64,000 nt of DNA from positions 434,001 to 498,000 of the forward strand of contig NZ_JAJCVI010000002.1 of the NCBI RefSeq assembly GCF_020567525.1, in the 5' to 3' direction. Below, in pieces: positions 7,190 to 14,803 of the stretch. The notes under the pieces are model-generated. The model saw nothing but the letters and a program-made list of their open reading frames with translations. It was not told the origin of the DNA and did no database searches. Position 1 is the stretch's first letter; each line of letters starts with the position of its first letter. The position numbers were made by a program, and so were the translations under genes. Source of the DNA: Halorubellus salinus. Its GTDB lineage: Archaea > Halobacteriota > Halobacteria > Halobacteriales > Natrialbaceae.

Positions 7190-8540
7190 AGAGAGCGAAT
7201 CGGAAGCTAGGCCGGAATATCGACTATCCTCCCCGTTCTCTCAGTCGATAGACGCCACCTTCGATGGAGAGGACTTGTCCGTGAACTCGGCCTCGAACCC
7301 GTCTGGGTAGGCGGTGAATCCGCCGTTCGGCGTCACCGTTCCGGACTTCAGGGCGAGTCGACCGTCGCCCGTCCGTCGAGACGACTGTTGGCCCCGACGG
7401 ACACTTCGCATTCCGATGTTCTTCGCTGCGTTGTAATCCGCGTTCGCTGTTGCACCGCACTCTCGACAGCAGAAGCCGTCACGTGAGCGTCGGTTCGTTC
7501 TAGCCGTGAACCCGCACTCCGCGCAGCGACGTGACGTGTTCGATGGTTCGACCCGTTCGACAGTGATTGCTGCTGCTCGTGTTTTGTACTCGACGTATTC
7601 GTAGAGCGCCTCGAACGCCCATCGGTGGCCCCACGCAGCCCGGGTTCGCGACCGAATCTCGGTAAGATCCTCGAACGCGATACGGTCGCAATCGTACCGC
7701 CTGGCTTCGTCGACGAGTTCCTTCGCTGCATTGTGGATGAAATCTCGGACGTATCGGAGTTGCCGACCACTCGCTTGCTCCAGGGTCCGGTGTGCACTCC
7801 GTGTGCCGGTCCGCTGAAGTCCGGCGCGCGTCCGCTCGAACTCGCGAAGGCGGTGGGTGAGTTCGCGGCCGTCCACGAAACGGGCGGTGCTGGTTACCGC
7901 GAGGTTCTCTATTCCAAGGTCGACCCCGAGGACCGTCCCGTCCTCGGCGGTCGTTTGCACTGCCTCGTCTCGACGCCGTCGAAAGCCCAGGTGGAGGAAG
8001 TACGAGCCGTCACGCGCCTTGAGCGTACTCTCCGTCAGCGACCACTCCTCCGCGTCGAGGAACTGCCACTGGTAGCCGTCCTCGTCGTCGGGAAGTGCGA
8101 GCGGACACCTGATGCGGTCTCCAACCGTCGCGAGCGAGACCGTTCCGTCGTCGAAGAGCGTCATCGACCGGTCGTCGTAGGGAACCGTCGGTGCGGTGAA
8201 CCGTGGTTTACTCGTGGACTTCCCCTTCCGTCGTCGTTCGACGCATCCGGCTATCGCTTCTGCTGCACGGTGAGTCGCCAGCACCGCGTGCTGGCTGCCG
8301 AGTTCGGTCTCTTCTCGAATCGCGTCGTATGCAATCGATTGGACCTCGCGCTTCGCGTGGCAACGGTGCCAGGCCAGATCAGTCGCCAGTTGACAGCCCT
8401 GTTTCCACTCGGATATCGTGGCTTCTAGGACCTCCTGTTGCTCGTCGGTGATCGAGAGTCTGGTTATCGCAGTCCGTCGAGCGTAGCCGTCCGCCACACA
8501 TAATTCTCAGATTATATAGGTTGAAATTATTTTGGATGTG
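7190..8540 (-). mobile_element. tnpB-only IS200/IS605 (IS1341-type) element, approximate ends
   Basis: A complete tnpB gene occurs without a Y1 transposase tnpA, which defines the IS1341-type group of IS200/IS605 elements. These elements have no terminal inverted repeats, so the limits given are approximate. The upstream side (8498-8560) is much more A+T-rich than the surrounding DNA (for example TTATATAGGTTGAAATTATT), and the downstream side is bounded by the AstE-like gene ending at 7169. The element sits about 100 bp from tRNA-Thr. Confidence 0.6.
7241..8497 (-). CDS. tnpB: TnpB-type RNA-guided nuclease / OrfB transposase
   Basis: The 418-residue protein has the order expected of TnpB: an N-terminal helical region, then a split RuvC-like nuclease with VLGVDLGIEN (D193), RIAFEDLTE (E276) and NADYNAAKN (D354). 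A zinc ribbon, CAEC (325-328) with CREC (344-347), lies between the last two motifs. All three catalytic acids are intact. In characterised relatives TnpB is an RNA-guided DNA nuclease that helps retain the element, using an RNA derived from its own 3' end. The start is the GTG at 8497; an ATG four bases further upstream is out of frame. The C-terminal tail after residue 370 is low-complexity. Confidence 0.9.
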   Translation of the reverse strand: MADGYARRTAITRLSITDEQQEVLEATISEWKQGCQLATDLAWHRCHAKREVQSIAYDAIREETELGSQHAVLATHRAAEAIAGCVERRRKGKSTSKPRFTAPTVPYDDRSMTLFDDGTVSLATVGDRIRCPLALPDDEDGYQWQFLDAEEWSLTESTLKARDGSYFLHLGFRRRRDEAVQTTAEDGTVLGVDLGIENLAVTSTARFVDGRELTHRLREFERTRAGLQRTGTRSAHRTLEQASGRQLRYVRDFIHNAAKELVDEARRYDCDRIAFEDLTEIRSRTRAAWGHRWAFEALYEYVEYKTRAAAITVERVEPSNTSRRCAECGFTARTNRRSRDGFCCRECGATANADYNAAKNIGMRSVRRGQQSSRRTGDGRLALKSGTVTPNGGFTAYPDGFEAEFTDKSSPSKVASID

Positions 8541-8602
8541 GCGAGTCAAGCGTCCTTCAGAACCACACCGGTACTTTGTGAGAACGATATACCGGAAGGA
8601 AG

Positions 8603-8674
8603 AGCCTGAGGCGGGAATTGAACCCGCGGTCTCGTCCTTACCAAGGACGCGCTTTACCGCTAAGCTACCCAGGC
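8603..8674 (-). tRNA. tRNA-Thr (GGT)
   Basis: The minus strand folds into a standard cloverleaf. The 5' GCCTGGG pairs with 3' CTCAGGC, the discriminator base is T, and the anticodon loop TTGGTAA is closed by CGTCC/GGACG. The T arm is GCGGG TTCAATT CCCGC. The anticodon GGT reads Thr ACC and ACT codons. There is no intron and no encoded CCA. Confidence 0.95.
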
Positions 8675-8730
8675 GCGGTGGGTGCATCCCCTTCTTGTCG
8701 GGAGTTGTTTTAATGGGTTTCGATTCGCGG

Positions 8731-9414
8731 CTACGAATCGCCCGCGGACTGGGGGACGCCGTCGTCCGCGGTCGGCTCCTCCGGGGGAACCGTGGCGTGG
8801 AGGTCGGCGACGGTCGGGAGGAAGTCTAGTTCGTGCGGGAAGCCGTCGTCGGTGACGTGGCTGATGCAGTCCGCGACGACGGCGTACAGTTCGGGCGTCG
8901 GGGTGCCGCCGGCGGCGGTGGTGCCGGCGAGCGCGGCGAGTTCGAGGACGTCGCGTTCGAGCGTCCGGTCGTGCTCGCTCGGGTCGCGCGTCGGGTCGTC
9001 CGCGGCGTCGCGGCGTTCGGTCTGTTCGCGGCCGAACGTGCGGACGGTCTCGACGGCGCGGCCGGCGGCGTCCGTCCGGGCGAGGAGGTAGAATCCGCGG
9101 GAGACGAGGACGTCGGCGGCGAGGATGTCGAGGTTCGGTTGTGTCTGGTCGTCGACGTCCTGCCAGGGTTCTGTGTGCGCGAGCGTGCGGGTGAGGCGGA
9201 GCCCGTCGTAGATGAGCTGGACGCCGGCGGCGCGGTTCCCGATGGCGTCCAGGTCGACGGTGTCGTCGACGGCGCGCGCGCATCGGAGTGCGAGCGTCCC
9301 GGGGGCGAGCGAGCCATCGTCGACGTGTGCGACGATGTCGTCGCGGAGGCGCGCCGGGTAGACGTCCTCGACGGCGTCCACGGCGGCCGAGCGACACGTT
9401 GCAGCCTCGTCCAT
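8731..9414 (-). CDS. Conserved haloarchaeal helical protein, function unknown
   Basis: This 227-residue acidic, mainly helical protein starts with the ATG at 9414 (MDEAATCRSAAVDAVEDVYP). The segment LDILAADVLVSRGFYLLA resembles the helix around the first catalytic region of polyprenyl synthases, but the DDxxD motif is absent. A non-enzymatic relative is possible and the similarity is only suggestive. No membrane segment or signal is visible. Its start is 62 bp from the divergent enoyl-CoA hydratase-like gene, so the two share a promoter region, and it ends close to tRNA-Thr. Confidence 0.7.
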   Translation of the reverse strand: MDEAATCRSAAVDAVEDVYPARLRDDIVAHVDDGSLAPGTLALRCARAVDDTVDLDAIGNRAAGVQLIYDGLRLTRTLAHTEPWQDVDDQTQPNLDILAADVLVSRGFYLLARTDAAGRAVETVRTFGREQTERRDAADDPTRDPSEHDRTLERDVLELAALAGTTAAGGTPTPELYAVVADCISHVTDDGFPHELDFLPTVADLHATVPPEEPTADDGVPQSAGDS

Positions 9415-9475
9415 CGCGCGTAGGTAGCAACGGGACACGCAAAGACCTTTGGAAACGACGGACGTCCGCGGTGGT

Positions 9476-10180
9476 GTGATTCGAGTCGACCGCGACGGGG
9501 ACGTCTGCGTGGTGAGCATCGACCGTCCGGACCGGCGGAACGCGCTTCGACCGACGGACCTGGACGTGCTGGCGGATGCGGCGCGGCAGGTGACGGCGCC
9601 CGTGCTGTACCTCCACGGCGTGGGGCCGGCGTTCTGTGCGGGCGCGGACCTGGACGTCGTGTCGGGGTTGGACCGCGAGGGGGCGCGGGACCTGGCGGCG
9701 CGCGGGCAGCGCGTGGTGCGTGCGTTCGAGTCGACGGACGCGGTCGTCGTCGCCGGAATCGACGGTCCGGCGCGGGGTGGTGGCGTGGAGCTCGCGCTCG
9801 GCTGTGACGTCCGGGTGGCGACGCCGGCGGCGTCGTTCGCGGAACCCGGTGTCTCCCTCGGGTTGTTCGGCGCGTGGGGTGGGACGGCGCGCCTGGCGCG
9901 TATCTGTGGGGAGGGCGACGCGATGGACCTCGCGCTCTCCGGGCGGAGCGTCGACGCGACCGACGCACACAGGATGGGGCTTGTGTCGCGCGTCGTCGAC
10001 GACCCGCGTGCGGTCGCCGAGGAGATCGCGGCGCACCCGCCGGATGCGCTCGAGGCGTTGAAGCGACGGATGCGCGACCGCGACGACGTGGCGAGCCAGG
10101 AGGCCAGGGAGGTCGAGGCGTTCGCGGACCTCGTCGCGAGTCACGCCGCCGACATCGCGGCCGCTCGGGACGAGGACTGA
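9476..10180 (+). CDS. Enoyl-CoA hydratase/isomerase family protein
   Basis: The crotonase fold is recognisable from SIDRPDRRNALRP near the N-terminus, the first oxyanion-hole region FCAGADLDVV, and the second oxyanion-hole region GPARGGGVELALGCDVRVAT. The usual catalytic Glu region EPGVSLGLFGAWGGTARL follows. Members act on CoA thioesters in fatty-acid or amino-acid degradation. The protein is 234 residues from the GTG at 9476, where homology begins; a TTG at 9449 could add nine residues. No thiolase or dehydrogenase partner is adjacent, so the reaction is not defined. Confidence 0.85.
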   Translation: MIRVDRDGDVCVVSIDRPDRRNALRPTDLDVLADAARQVTAPVLYLHGVGPAFCAGADLDVVSGLDREGARDLAARGQRVVRAFESTDAVVVAGIDGPARGGGVELALGCDVRVATPAASFAEPGVSLGLFGAWGGTARLARICGEGDAMDLALSGRSVDATDAHRMGLVSRVVDDPRAVAEEIAAHPPDALEALKRRMRDRDDVASQEAREVEAFADLVASHAADIAAARDED

Positions 10181-10261
10181 CGGGGTCGACTCTCCGGCGG
10201 TGTGTCGGGGAGCGTGTACTCGTCCGAAAGAGTCGTAGTGCGCGAACGCCGACGTTGGGGC

Positions 10262-11017
10262 GTGACAGACTGCGAGCACTGCTCGGAGACGTTCGAGGAC
10301 GAGGCCGCGTACCTCAGGCACCTCGGCGACGAGCACCCGGGCGAGATGGGGCCGATAGAGCGACGGCGACTGGACGAACTCGGTGGCGGCGAGAGTGGGC
10401 CGTCGACGCCCCTGCTCGTCGCCGGTATCGCCGTCGGCGCGCTCCTGCTCGCCGTCATCCTGTACACGCTCACCATCGGGGGAGGTGGGAGCGCGAGCGC
10501 GAGCGAGCTCGGCGAACTCGGGCCGGCGCCGAACCCGCCCGGACACCAGCTCGGGCCGGCGGGGAGCGACGAGGTGTATCGGCCGTACAGCATCGGGTCC
10601 GCTCACGAGCACGGTCCGATCAGCGTGAACGTCGACGGACAGCAGATAGACTTCCGGCGCCCCGAGTTCCAGCATCCGCGCGAGATGCGTGCGTTCCACT
10701 TCGAGGCAGGGGAGCGACGCTGGCACGTGCACGCCACCGGCGTGACGGTCGAGTACGCGCTGGAGGCGACCGCGTTCGGTGTCACGAACACGTCGTTCGC
10801 GTACGACGGCGTCGTCTACCGGCGGGGGTCGAACGCACAGGGGCCCGACGGGTGGACGGTCGTGACGAACGCCACGGTCGTGTACGAGGTCAACGGCGAG
10901 CCGGTGGCGCCGGAGACGTACGTCCTCCAGGACGGCGATAGCGTTTCGGTTCGCGTGGAAGCACCCGCTGGCGGCTCGACGAACGGGACGACGACGAACG
11001 CGAGCGCGCTCGCCTGA
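10262..11017 (+). CDS. Membrane protein with N-terminal C2H2-type zinc finger
   Basis: From the GTG at 10262 the protein has 251 residues. It starts with a short zinc finger (CEHC, twelve residues, H, four residues, H), then a polar linker and one transmembrane helix (about residues 45-70, LLVAGIAVGALLLAVILYTL). A large domain follows, with GSAHEHGPISVNVDGQQIDF and an immunoglobulin-like beta pattern. The topology would leave the finger in the cytoplasm and the larger domain outside. The function is unknown; the finger may bind protein rather than DNA. An in-frame GTG at 10202 would lengthen it by 20 residues that look non-conserved. Confidence 0.75.
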   Translation: MTDCEHCSETFEDEAAYLRHLGDEHPGEMGPIERRRLDELGGGESGPSTPLLVAGIAVGALLLAVILYTLTIGGGGSASASELGELGPAPNPPGHQLGPAGSDEVYRPYSIGSAHEHGPISVNVDGQQIDFRRPEFQHPREMRAFHFEAGERRWHVHATGVTVEYALEATAFGVTNTSFAYDGVVYRRGSNAQGPDGWTVVTNATVVYEVNGEPVAPETYVLQDGDSVSVRVEAPAGGSTNGTTTNASALA

Positions 11018-11065
11018 CGCGCCGACGAGTTCTGCTTCTGGAAGTGGTCGGGTCGCCCGTCGCGT

Positions 11066-11863
11066 TCAGGGCGTCGGGTCGGCGGGCGCTGGCGGCATCG
11101 CGCGCTTGTGCTTGCTTGCCTCGTAGAGCTCGCGGACTTCGGTGACGGCGTCGCGGTCGACGTCGAGCGCGCGTTCGGTCGCGGCAGGTGAGAGGTCGCC
11201 GTCGACGTGGAGCGCGAGGATGGCGTCGATGGTGTCGTAGTCGAGGCCGAGTTCGTCCTCGTCGGTCTGGTCCGCCCAGAGTTCGGCGGTCGCTTGCTTC
11301 TCCGCGAGGTCCTCGGGCGCGCCGAGGTGTTTCGCGAGCTGGCGGACCTGCTGCTTGTAGAGGTTCCCGATGGGGTTGCAGTCGACGGCCTGGTCGCCGT
11401 ACTTCGTGTAGTAGCCGGTGAGGGCTTCGGCGCGGTTCCCGGTGCCGAGCACGACGCGGTTCTCCTCGTTCGCGACGTAGTAGTTGATGACACCGCGGAC
11501 GCGTGCACGAGTGTTCCCGACGGCGGTCTGGTCGCGGTCGCTCCCGGGGACGGCGTCGACGAGCGCGTCCACGATCGGCTCGATCTCGACGACGTCGTAC
11601 TCGATGCCGAGGTCCTCGGCGACGCGTTCGGCGTCACTCATGTTACCGTCGCTCGATACTTCGGCGGGGAGGACGAGCCCACGGAGGTTCTCGGTGCCGA
11701 GCGCGCTCGCGGCGAGGTACGCGGTGGTCGTGGAGTCGACGCCGCCGGAGAGCCCGAGGACGGCGCCGTCGGCGCCGGCGTCGGCGACGACGTCCTGGAT
11801 GAACGTCTCGATGTGGTCGCGTCGTTCGCGGAGTTCGTCGTCGGAGAATCGCAGGTCGAGCAT
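11066..11863 (-). CDS. nadE: NAD(+) synthetase
   Basis: The 265-residue protein carries the ATP-pyrophosphatase P-loop LGLSGGVDSTTTAYLA (about residues 37-52) and the NadE motifs GTGNRAEALTGYYTKYGDQA and NPIGNLYKQQVRQLAKHLG. It makes NAD+ from nicotinic acid adenine dinucleotide with ATP. There is no glutaminase domain, so ammonia is the probable nitrogen donor, as in short NadE proteins. The start is the ATG at 11863 (MLDLRFSDDEL). It stands alone and converges with the zinc-finger protein gene. Confidence 0.95.
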   Translation of the reverse strand: MLDLRFSDDELRERRDHIETFIQDVVADAGADGAVLGLSGGVDSTTTAYLAASALGTENLRGLVLPAEVSSDGNMSDAERVAEDLGIEYDVVEIEPIVDALVDAVPGSDRDQTAVGNTRARVRGVINYYVANEENRVVLGTGNRAEALTGYYTKYGDQAVDCNPIGNLYKQQVRQLAKHLGAPEDLAEKQATAELWADQTDEDELGLDYDTIDAILALHVDGDLSPAATERALDVDRDAVTEVRELYEASKHKRAMPPAPADPTP

Positions 11864-11998
11864 CACGCGTCGGTAGGGATTGCATCGACAAATACGGTTC
11901 CATGGCGCAGGAACGATGGACGTGCGTCCAGTTCCCGGTCGCTCGGCGGCCACGAAGCGCTACGTTCAAGTGCAAGCGGCAGGAATCGACGGATGCGA

Positions 11999-12069
11999 GC
12001 GCCGTTGGTCCAGTGGTAGGACAGTGGCTTCCCAAGCCACTAGCCCGGGTTCAATTCCCGGACGGCGCA
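11999..12069 (+). tRNA. tRNA-Gly (CCC)
   Basis: The cloverleaf is complete: acceptor GCGCCGT with ACGGCGC, discriminator A, anticodon loop TTCCCAA closed by GTGGC/GCCAC, and T arm CCGGG TTCAATT CCCGG. The anticodon CCC reads Gly GGG. There is no intron or encoded CCA. The last 22 nt of the gene plus two flanking bases recur exactly 150 bp downstream. Confidence 0.95.
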
Positions 12070-12283
12070 CTTCTCCGGAACACAGCGAGCGAGGAGCGGC
12101 GGCGACGAGCGAGTTCGTTCCGGAGAAGTGCAGCAACGGGAATTGAATCCTGTGAGTCGCAGCCCGCGCAGCGTAGCGAGCAGGACCGTCTCACATCGGT
12201 TCAATTCCCGGACGGCGCACTCGCTTCGGTCGTACGCCGTCCGACTTCCCGTTCGCTTCGCTCACGGGTATCCCGGACGGCGT
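12048..12283 (+). repeat. Repeated 3' ends of tRNA-Gly, candidate integration-site scar
   Basis: A 24-bp stretch covering the T arm and 3' acceptor strand of tRNA-Gly (12048-12071) is repeated exactly at 12198-12221. Its last 12 bases (TCCCGGACGGCG) appear again at 12271-12282. An inverted ten-base copy (ACGCCGTCCG) lies at 12234-12243, and a reversed T-loop-like stretch (CGGGAATTGAA) at 12137-12147. Duplicated tRNA 3' ends are the usual mark of integrase attachment sites. No integrase gene is present, so this is an inferred remnant. Confidence 0.6.
12067..12131. repeat. 15-bp perfect inverted repeat after tRNA-Gly
   Basis: GCACTTCTCCGGAAC at 12067-12081 is exactly complementary to the stretch at 12117-12131, with 35 nt between the arms. 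The left arm begins inside the tRNA 3' end. A diverged relative of the intervening sequence, sharing GCGACGAGCG and GTTCGTTC, recurs at about 12313-12335. It could form a hairpin in the tRNA read-through transcript or be part of the integration scar. Confidence 0.6.
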
Positions 12284-12542
12284 TCTTCTCTCTCACAGGA
12301 ACCGAGGAACGGTAGCGACGAGCGGGTTCGTTCGGGAGGCTGTGGGAGTGAGTCGAGTGAGGTGGTTGGCTTCGGCTGGTATGGAGTGTTTTCGGTGGGT
12401 GGTACGCGAGCGGGGTTCGTGGTAGGCGTCTGGTAACGAAATGTGTGAGCGTGGTCGGGTACTGGTATGTGTCGGGGGTCGGTCGGTGGCGCGTGGACGG
12501 GTCGTAGGGTGGAAAGTCGGCTTGCCGGTGGGGGTGGTCGGG

Positions 12543-12728
12543 ATGCGGTTTAGTGTCGTGGTTCGGGCCGTGGTGGGGTTCTGGTTGTTGGTGGGGGTGG
12601 CGTTGGCGGCGGTGGTGGTGTTCCGGAGTGTCCGGTATGCGTTGTACAGTGTGGGCGTGCTGGTGTTGTGCGTGGCGCTGGTGGCGTTCGCGTTGGAACC
12701 GGAGTGGCGCCAGTACGGGTATCGGTAG
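12543..12728 (+). CDS. Small two-helix membrane protein
   Basis: From the ATG at 12543 this is a 61-residue protein with two hydrophobic segments (FWLLVGVALAAVVVF and ALYSVGVLVLCVALVAFAL), ending EPEWRQYGYR. The frame is open upstream to 12441, but those codons give an Arg-rich sequence and are probably untranslated. The codons are unusually rich in G and T on the coding strand, in keeping with the skewed composition of this accessory stretch. No family is recognised. The preceding 12284-12542 shows only the G/T-skewed DNA and a diverged copy of the tRNA-downstream sequence. Confidence 0.5.
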   Translation: MRFSVVVRAVVGFWLLVGVALAAVVVFRSVRYALYSVGVLVLCVALVAFALEPEWRQYGYR

Positions 12729-12833
12729 GTTGGTGCGGTCGCTCGCTGGCGGTCGTATGTGAGCGGGGTCGCCGGTGCGTGCGTTCGCGTCGACGACCGA
12801 TTGCGTCGCTGTACCCACCCCACCCCTGGGGTT

Positions 12834-12989
12834 TCAGGCTTCGTCGCGCCGTTCGAGTCCGTCTTCGACTGGTCGCGTGGTGTCGGATTCGATCCAGGCG
12901 TCCAGGTTCTCGCGGTCGTAGATGACCATTCCTTCGACGGTTTCACGGCCGACGTAGCGGTCGGCATCTTCGTTTTCCTGTGACTGCAT
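12834..12989 (-). CDS. Small DUF7331-like haloarchaeal protein
   Basis: This 51-residue acidic protein reads MQSQENEDADRYVGRETVEG, then MVIYDRENLDAWIESDTT. The VIYDREN...AWIESD core is typical of a family of very short haloarchaeal proteins that I associate with DUF7331; the number is from memory. It has no Cys motif and no hydrophobic segment. Its role is unknown. An AT-richer patch (GGATATAGTTCGG, about 13002-13014) lies just upstream on this strand and could hold the promoter. Confidence 0.65.
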   Translation of the reverse strand: MQSQENEDADRYVGRETVEGMVIYDRENLDAWIESDTTRPVEDGLERRDEA

Positions 12990-13136
12990 CCGGGTTCGAT
13001 GCAGGATATAGTTCGGTCGGTCTTATGCTTGCTGGCCGGGTGAGCGCGTCGATAAAAGCATGACGGCCACGGGTCGTGTTGGTGTGGCCGGGGGTGGTCC
13101 AGGGTCGACTGGTGGGAGTCGAGCGCAACGCGAGCG

Positions 13137-13210
13137 CGCTGGCGGAGTGCACAGGCTGGCAGAGTGCACGGGCTGACGGAGTGAGCGGGCTGACGGAGTG
13201 GGCAGGCTGG
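13137..13210. repeat. 17-bp tandem repeat, about four units
   Basis: Four imperfect 17-bp units (GGCTGACGGAGTGAGCG and variants) run from 13137 to 13204, with six more bases of a fifth. They lie between the DUF7331-like gene and the stop of the zinc-ribbon gene. The whole gap 12990-13256 contains no convincing gene. Confidence 0.75.
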
Positions 13211-13256
13211 TGGGTCGAGTGGTGGATGGGGCGTCCGGTTCGAGCGGTGTCGGGGG

Positions 13257-13568
13257 TCAGCCGAGCGAACGCGTGCAGTTACGGCAGTACTTGATGGTGC
13301 CGACGTTTTCGTTGGCGGTGCCGCAGTGCGGGCACGCGCGGAACGCCTCCTCGGTCGGGCGTGCCGGTGGGAGGGCGTCGTCGAGGTCGTCCTCGTCGAC
13401 GTGGTTCCGGTGGACGCGGTCGCCGGCGCGCGCGTATTCTTCGGGGTCGCCGATGGCGCTCGCCTGCGGGTTGCCCTCCCCGCGGCGCACGTAGTACGCG
13501 TAGATGGCAAGCTGGACGACCGCGAACAGGATGACGTAGCCGATTATCCAGCTCCAGACCTCGACCAT
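13257..13568 (-). CDS. Membrane protein with C-terminal zinc ribbon
   Basis: The 103-residue protein has one N-terminal transmembrane helix (WSWIIGYVILFAVVQLAIYAYYV), a charged linker and a C-terminal CPHCGTANENVGTIKYCRNC zinc ribbon. The ribbon is probably cytoplasmic. Similar short haloarchaeal proteins carry names such as DUF7577, cited here from memory. The ATG at 13568 is directly followed by the hydrophobic segment. The function is unknown. Confidence 0.75.
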   Translation of the reverse strand: MVEVWSWIIGYVILFAVVQLAIYAYYVRRGEGNPQASAIGDPEEYARAGDRVHRNHVDEDDLDDALPPARPTEEAFRACPHCGTANENVGTIKYCRNCTRSLG

Positions 13569-13780
13569 ATGTGCTAGTTGTTCGCATAGCACTTGATTGT
13601 TGTCGCTGGCGGGTGCACCTGCGCGCGAGTTCGGACGACGCGACGCCGAAGTAGACGACCGAGGCTCACTCGAAGACGAGCGCGCGGAGGAGAAAGAGGC
13701 GTCCGGGACGGGGAACGACGGGATAGGATGGGACCGAGGCAGGACCGGACGGGGCAAGAAGGGACGGGGAGGTGGCGTCG
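13569..13780. other. Purine-rich intergenic segment with G-quadruplex-like runs
   Basis: No gene is seen in this 212-bp gap. The plus strand is strongly purine-rich from about 13660, and four runs of three or more G at 13705-13732 are separated by 2, 6 and 7 bases, fitting a G-quadruplex pattern. The segment lies directly downstream of the acyltransferase stop, so on that gene's strand it is a pyrimidine-rich tract that might help termination. Confidence 0.35.
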
Positions 13781-14689
13781 TCAGCGGTCGCCGGGTGGCG
13801 TGAGGTCGCGGCGGAACTCGTCGAAGACGTCGACGTCGTCGTCGAGCTCGTACTCGATGCGGCGTTCTGCCTGCCGGTTCACGTTCGCGTCCTCGAGCGG
13901 TTCGGCGACGGACTCCCAGCCGGGCTTGACCTTCACGCTCTTGGCGGGCGACCCGACCGCGACGTGGTGCGCGGGGACGTCGCTGGAGACGGCGGCTTTC
14001 GCGCCGACGACCGCGTTCTCGCCTATCTTGCAGCCGGCGCGAACCATCGTGTCGTACGTGATGCGGGCGTCGTCCTCGATGATGGTGTGGTAGTTCTCGA
14101 CCGCGGTCTGGTCGACGACGTCGTGGTCGTGACTGTAGATGTGGGCGTCGTCGCTGATGGAGACGCGGTCGCCGATCGTGAGCTTCCCGCGGTCGTCGAG
14201 GTGGACGTCGTCGTGGACGACGACGTTGTCCCCGACCGTGATGTTGTGGCCGTACGTGAACGTGATGCCCTTGAAGAACCGGCAGCCGTCGCCGCACTCC
14301 TCGAAGAGGTGGTCGGCGAGCATCGCGCGGAACCGGAGCGCGAACTCGACGTTGTCCGCCATCGGCGTCGCGTCGAACTGCCGCCAGAGCCACTGGAGGT
14401 GCTTGGAGGTCTCGAACGTCTCCTCGTCCTTCTCGGCGTAGTACTCGGACTCGAGGGTCGTGTTGCAGGGGTCGTATCCCTGGAGGCGGACGCGTTCTGC
14501 GGGCGAGACGTCCGCGTCGTTCTGCCAGCGCTCGTATGCGTCGCGGTCGCCGTGGAGGTCGACGAGGACGTCCTCGACGACCTCGCACGTGGACTCGTCG
14601 TCGCCGCGGAGTCGCTCGTCGACGTCCTCGATGAACGCCCGGACGCCGGCTTCGGCGCCCCCGGGAAGCGTGACGTGCCGTTTCGTCAT
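13781..14689 (-). CDS. Hexapeptide-repeat acyltransferase
   Basis: The 302-residue protein has a mixed N-terminal part (about residues 1-120) resembling the maltose/galactoside acetyltransferase cap. It is followed by a left-handed parallel beta helix built of hexapeptide repeats (NITVGDNVVVHDDVHLDD, LTIGDRVSISDDAHI). YSHDHD supplies a catalytic-type His, and the final VPAHHVAVGSPAKSVKVKPG is the classic end of acetyl-CoA-dependent O-acetyltransferases. It probably acetylates a sugar or related hydroxyl. The start is the ATG at 14689 (MTKRHVTLPGG). It stands alone, so the acceptor is unknown. Confidence 0.88.
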   Translation of the reverse strand: MTKRHVTLPGGAEAGVRAFIEDVDERLRGDDESTCEVVEDVLVDLHGDRDAYERWQNDADVSPAERVRLQGYDPCNTTLESEYYAEKDEETFETSKHLQWLWRQFDATPMADNVEFALRFRAMLADHLFEECGDGCRFFKGITFTYGHNITVGDNVVVHDDVHLDDRGKLTIGDRVSISDDAHIYSHDHDVVDQTAVENYHTIIEDDARITYDTMVRAGCKIGENAVVGAKAAVSSDVPAHHVAVGSPAKSVKVKPGWESVAEPLEDANVNRQAERRIEYELDDDVDVFDEFRRDLTPPGDR

Positions 14690-14803
14690 GCTCGCCAGTT
14701 GGCGGTCGGCCCTGATACCCGTTTGGTTGTGCGAAGGACGCGTCGTCCCGCCATCGTCTTCGTGCGGCCAAGGACTCATGCCAATACAGTGCCTTGCTAG
14801 CAT

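Noticed and set aside
12198-12221. A second tRNA-Gly gene
   Set aside because: Only the T arm and 3' acceptor strand are present; there is no D arm, anticodon arm or 5' acceptor strand upstream.
12293-13510. Long minus-strand open frame across the tRNA-Gly downstream region
   Set aside because: Its translation is low-complexity Thr/Pro/Arg with no motif, and it conflicts with the better supported DUF7331-like and zinc-ribbon genes.
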